In this document: one piece after another, positions 23,584 to 24,451 of the stretch
How positions within the stretch are numbered: position 1 is the stretch's first letter
Layout of the letters: each line of letters begins with the position of its first letter
NCBI GenBank assembly: GCA_041595255.1
Contig: JBFHKR010000028.1
Span: forward strand, 1-24,451
DNA: 24,451 bases
Origin: PGYR01 sp041595255
GTDB lineage: Bacteria > Bacteroidota > Ignavibacteria > Kapaibacteriales > UBA2268
Direction: 5' to 3'
Made by a program: the position numbers and the translations under genes
Notes under the pieces: generated by a model
Databases searched by the model: none
What the model saw: the letters and a program-made list of their open reading frames with translations, nothing else
Told to the model about the DNA's origin: nothing

Positions 23584-24451
23584 ATGTCTAGAATTACTAG
23601 ATTTATACTCACATTAGCGGTTATAACTATCGTCAGTTTTGTCGAAGTCTTTGCCGCTGTTGCTCCGAGTAGCCAATCTCGGTTTATTTCCTTCTCCGAT
23701 ATTACTTCCAACTCTGTGAAGTTGACTGTCGTGAAAGGTAATGGTAACAAACGTGTTGTTGTATTTTCAACAGATGGTACAGTTGATACACCTATCAATA
23801 GTGATACTGCTCTATCAGACCCAAATGGTTCTTACAATATTTTAAATATTGTAAAAACTGGAAGTTCAGACATCATCGTAGATGTTTTGGATGGTGGAGC
23901 TTGGTTTACAAACGTTACTGGTTTGTCAGCTGGTGTTACTTATACTGTTAAAGTATTTGAATTTAACAATGATAACAGTACACCCAAAAATGCTTATCTA
24001 ATTGCTGATGGTACAAACAACCCGCGTAGTTTTACTACTGCGGCTGGTCCTGTAGAACCTCCTACTCTGAATGCTGCGGCTAACGTTTCTGCGACTACGG
24101 CTGACCTTTCTTGGACAGATGAAAATTCACCTTCTGATGGCTTTATATTTACTCTATGGGTAGATCAAGATGGCGAAGGTTCCGGAGGTGGTACTTACGA
24201 AGAAAATAGTGCTAGTGTTTCTCCATATATAGAACTTGATTTAGGATTTACAACTGCTTTTGATTTGACTGACCTAGTTGGATCTTCAGATTACAAATAT
24301 GAAGTATCAGCTTATATAGGTAATGATGAATCGGAGTCGGCTTATGGCTATTTCTTTACACCTGAAGATATCACTAATCCAACAGTACTTAGTGTAGCCC
24401 TTTCTGGTCAAACAGGAAATGGTGGGACAATATATGAAGGTGACGCTGGGA
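23584..24451 (+). CDS. Large secreted protein with fibronectin type III-like domains, N-terminal part (3' end outside window)
   Basis: The frame is open from ATG 23584 to the window end (289 codons, no stop). GGAG lies at 23575-23578, 5 bases before the ATG. A signal peptide (MSRITRFILTLAVITIVSFV, cleavage near FAA) is followed by an FnIII-like unit: ISFSDITSNSVKLTVVKGNG, a strand and helix region, then LSAGVTYTVKVFEFNND and NPRSFTT. A second unit begins near PPTLNAAANVSATTADLSW and ends SDYKYEVSAYIGNDES, and a third domain starts DITNPTVLSVALSGQ. Such chains are common in long T9SS cargo proteins; a C-terminal sorting domain would lie beyond the window, so T9SS export is inference. Function is unknown. 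Confidence 0.8.
   Translation, partial: MSRITRFILTLAVITIVSFVEVFAAVAPSSQSRFISFSDITSNSVKLTVVKGNGNKRVVVFSTDGTVDTPINSDTALSDPNGSYNILNIVKTGSSDIIVDVLDGGAWFTNVTGLSAGVTYTVKVFEFNNDNSTPKNAYLIADGTNNPRSFTTAAGPVEPPTLNAAANVSATTADLSWTDENSPSDGFIFTLWVDQDGEGSGGGTYEENSASVSPYIELDLGFTTAFDLTDLVGSSDYKYEVSAYIGNDESESAYGYFFTPEDITNPTVLSVALSGQTGNGGTIYEGDAG

Noticed and set aside
23565..23798. - strand open frame of 77 codons
   Set aside because: The + strand has a signal peptide, ribosome site and FnIII-like domains in a frame open to the window edge.

Overview
The window reads as a low-GC, diderm bacterium of the Bacteroidota/FCB group, possibly a deep branch such as the Ignavibacteria/Kapabacteria side; I cannot place it further. 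Support comes from type IX secretion (T9SS) C-terminal sorting domains, a SusC-like TonB-dependent receptor with an N-terminal CarboxypepD_reg-like domain followed by a DUF4249-type lipoprotein, DUF3108, LolA-like and DUF6157 proteins, and promoters of the Bacteroidota form TTTG-N20-TAnnTTTG. No tRNA, rRNA, IS element, integrase or CRISPR array was seen.

Left region (1-6760, + strand): three secreted T9SS cargo genes in tandem, each followed by a closely related GC-rich hairpin terminator. The first is cut by the window edge. The second is a 1347-residue protein built almost entirely from tandem modules of about 70-80 residues in three sub-families. The third is a 380-residue non-repetitive secreted protein. 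A fourth secreted protein, with FnIII-like domains, starts at 23584 and runs off the right edge.

Middle-left region (6757-14133, - strand): a MarR-type regulator with a four-cysteine C-terminal tail lies downstream of a small CPVC thioredoxin/glutaredoxin-like protein that has its own promoter. Before these comes a tightly overlapping three-gene exporter operon (ABC transporter, HlyD-type adaptor, TolC-type outer-membrane channel). The ATPase domain of this ABC protein has lost every catalytic motif. Further upstream are a secreted TPR-like hypothetical protein and a PLP-dependent cystathionine gamma-synthase/lyase family enzyme.

Middle-right region (14270-18190): the TonB-dependent receptor and its partner lipoprotein, then a short unit under a good promoter encoding a basic Tudor/SH3-like protein and ribosomal protein bS21 (rpsU, GTG start behind a strong Shine-Dalgarno), ending in a bidirectional terminator shared with a convergent DUF6157 gene.

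Right region (18681-23115): overlapping DUF3108 and LolA-like envelope genes, a convergent tRNA-dihydrouridine synthase, and an LCP-family gene coupled by ATGA to a SixA-like phosphatase. The intergenic region 23116-23583 holds a nested hairpin, a short dispersed-repeat-like stretch and a palindrome ahead of the last gene.

The strongest leads are the exporter with a non-canonical ATPase domain and the modular architecture of the giant T9SS repeat protein: interchangeable aromatic loops and paired single-cysteine capping modules.
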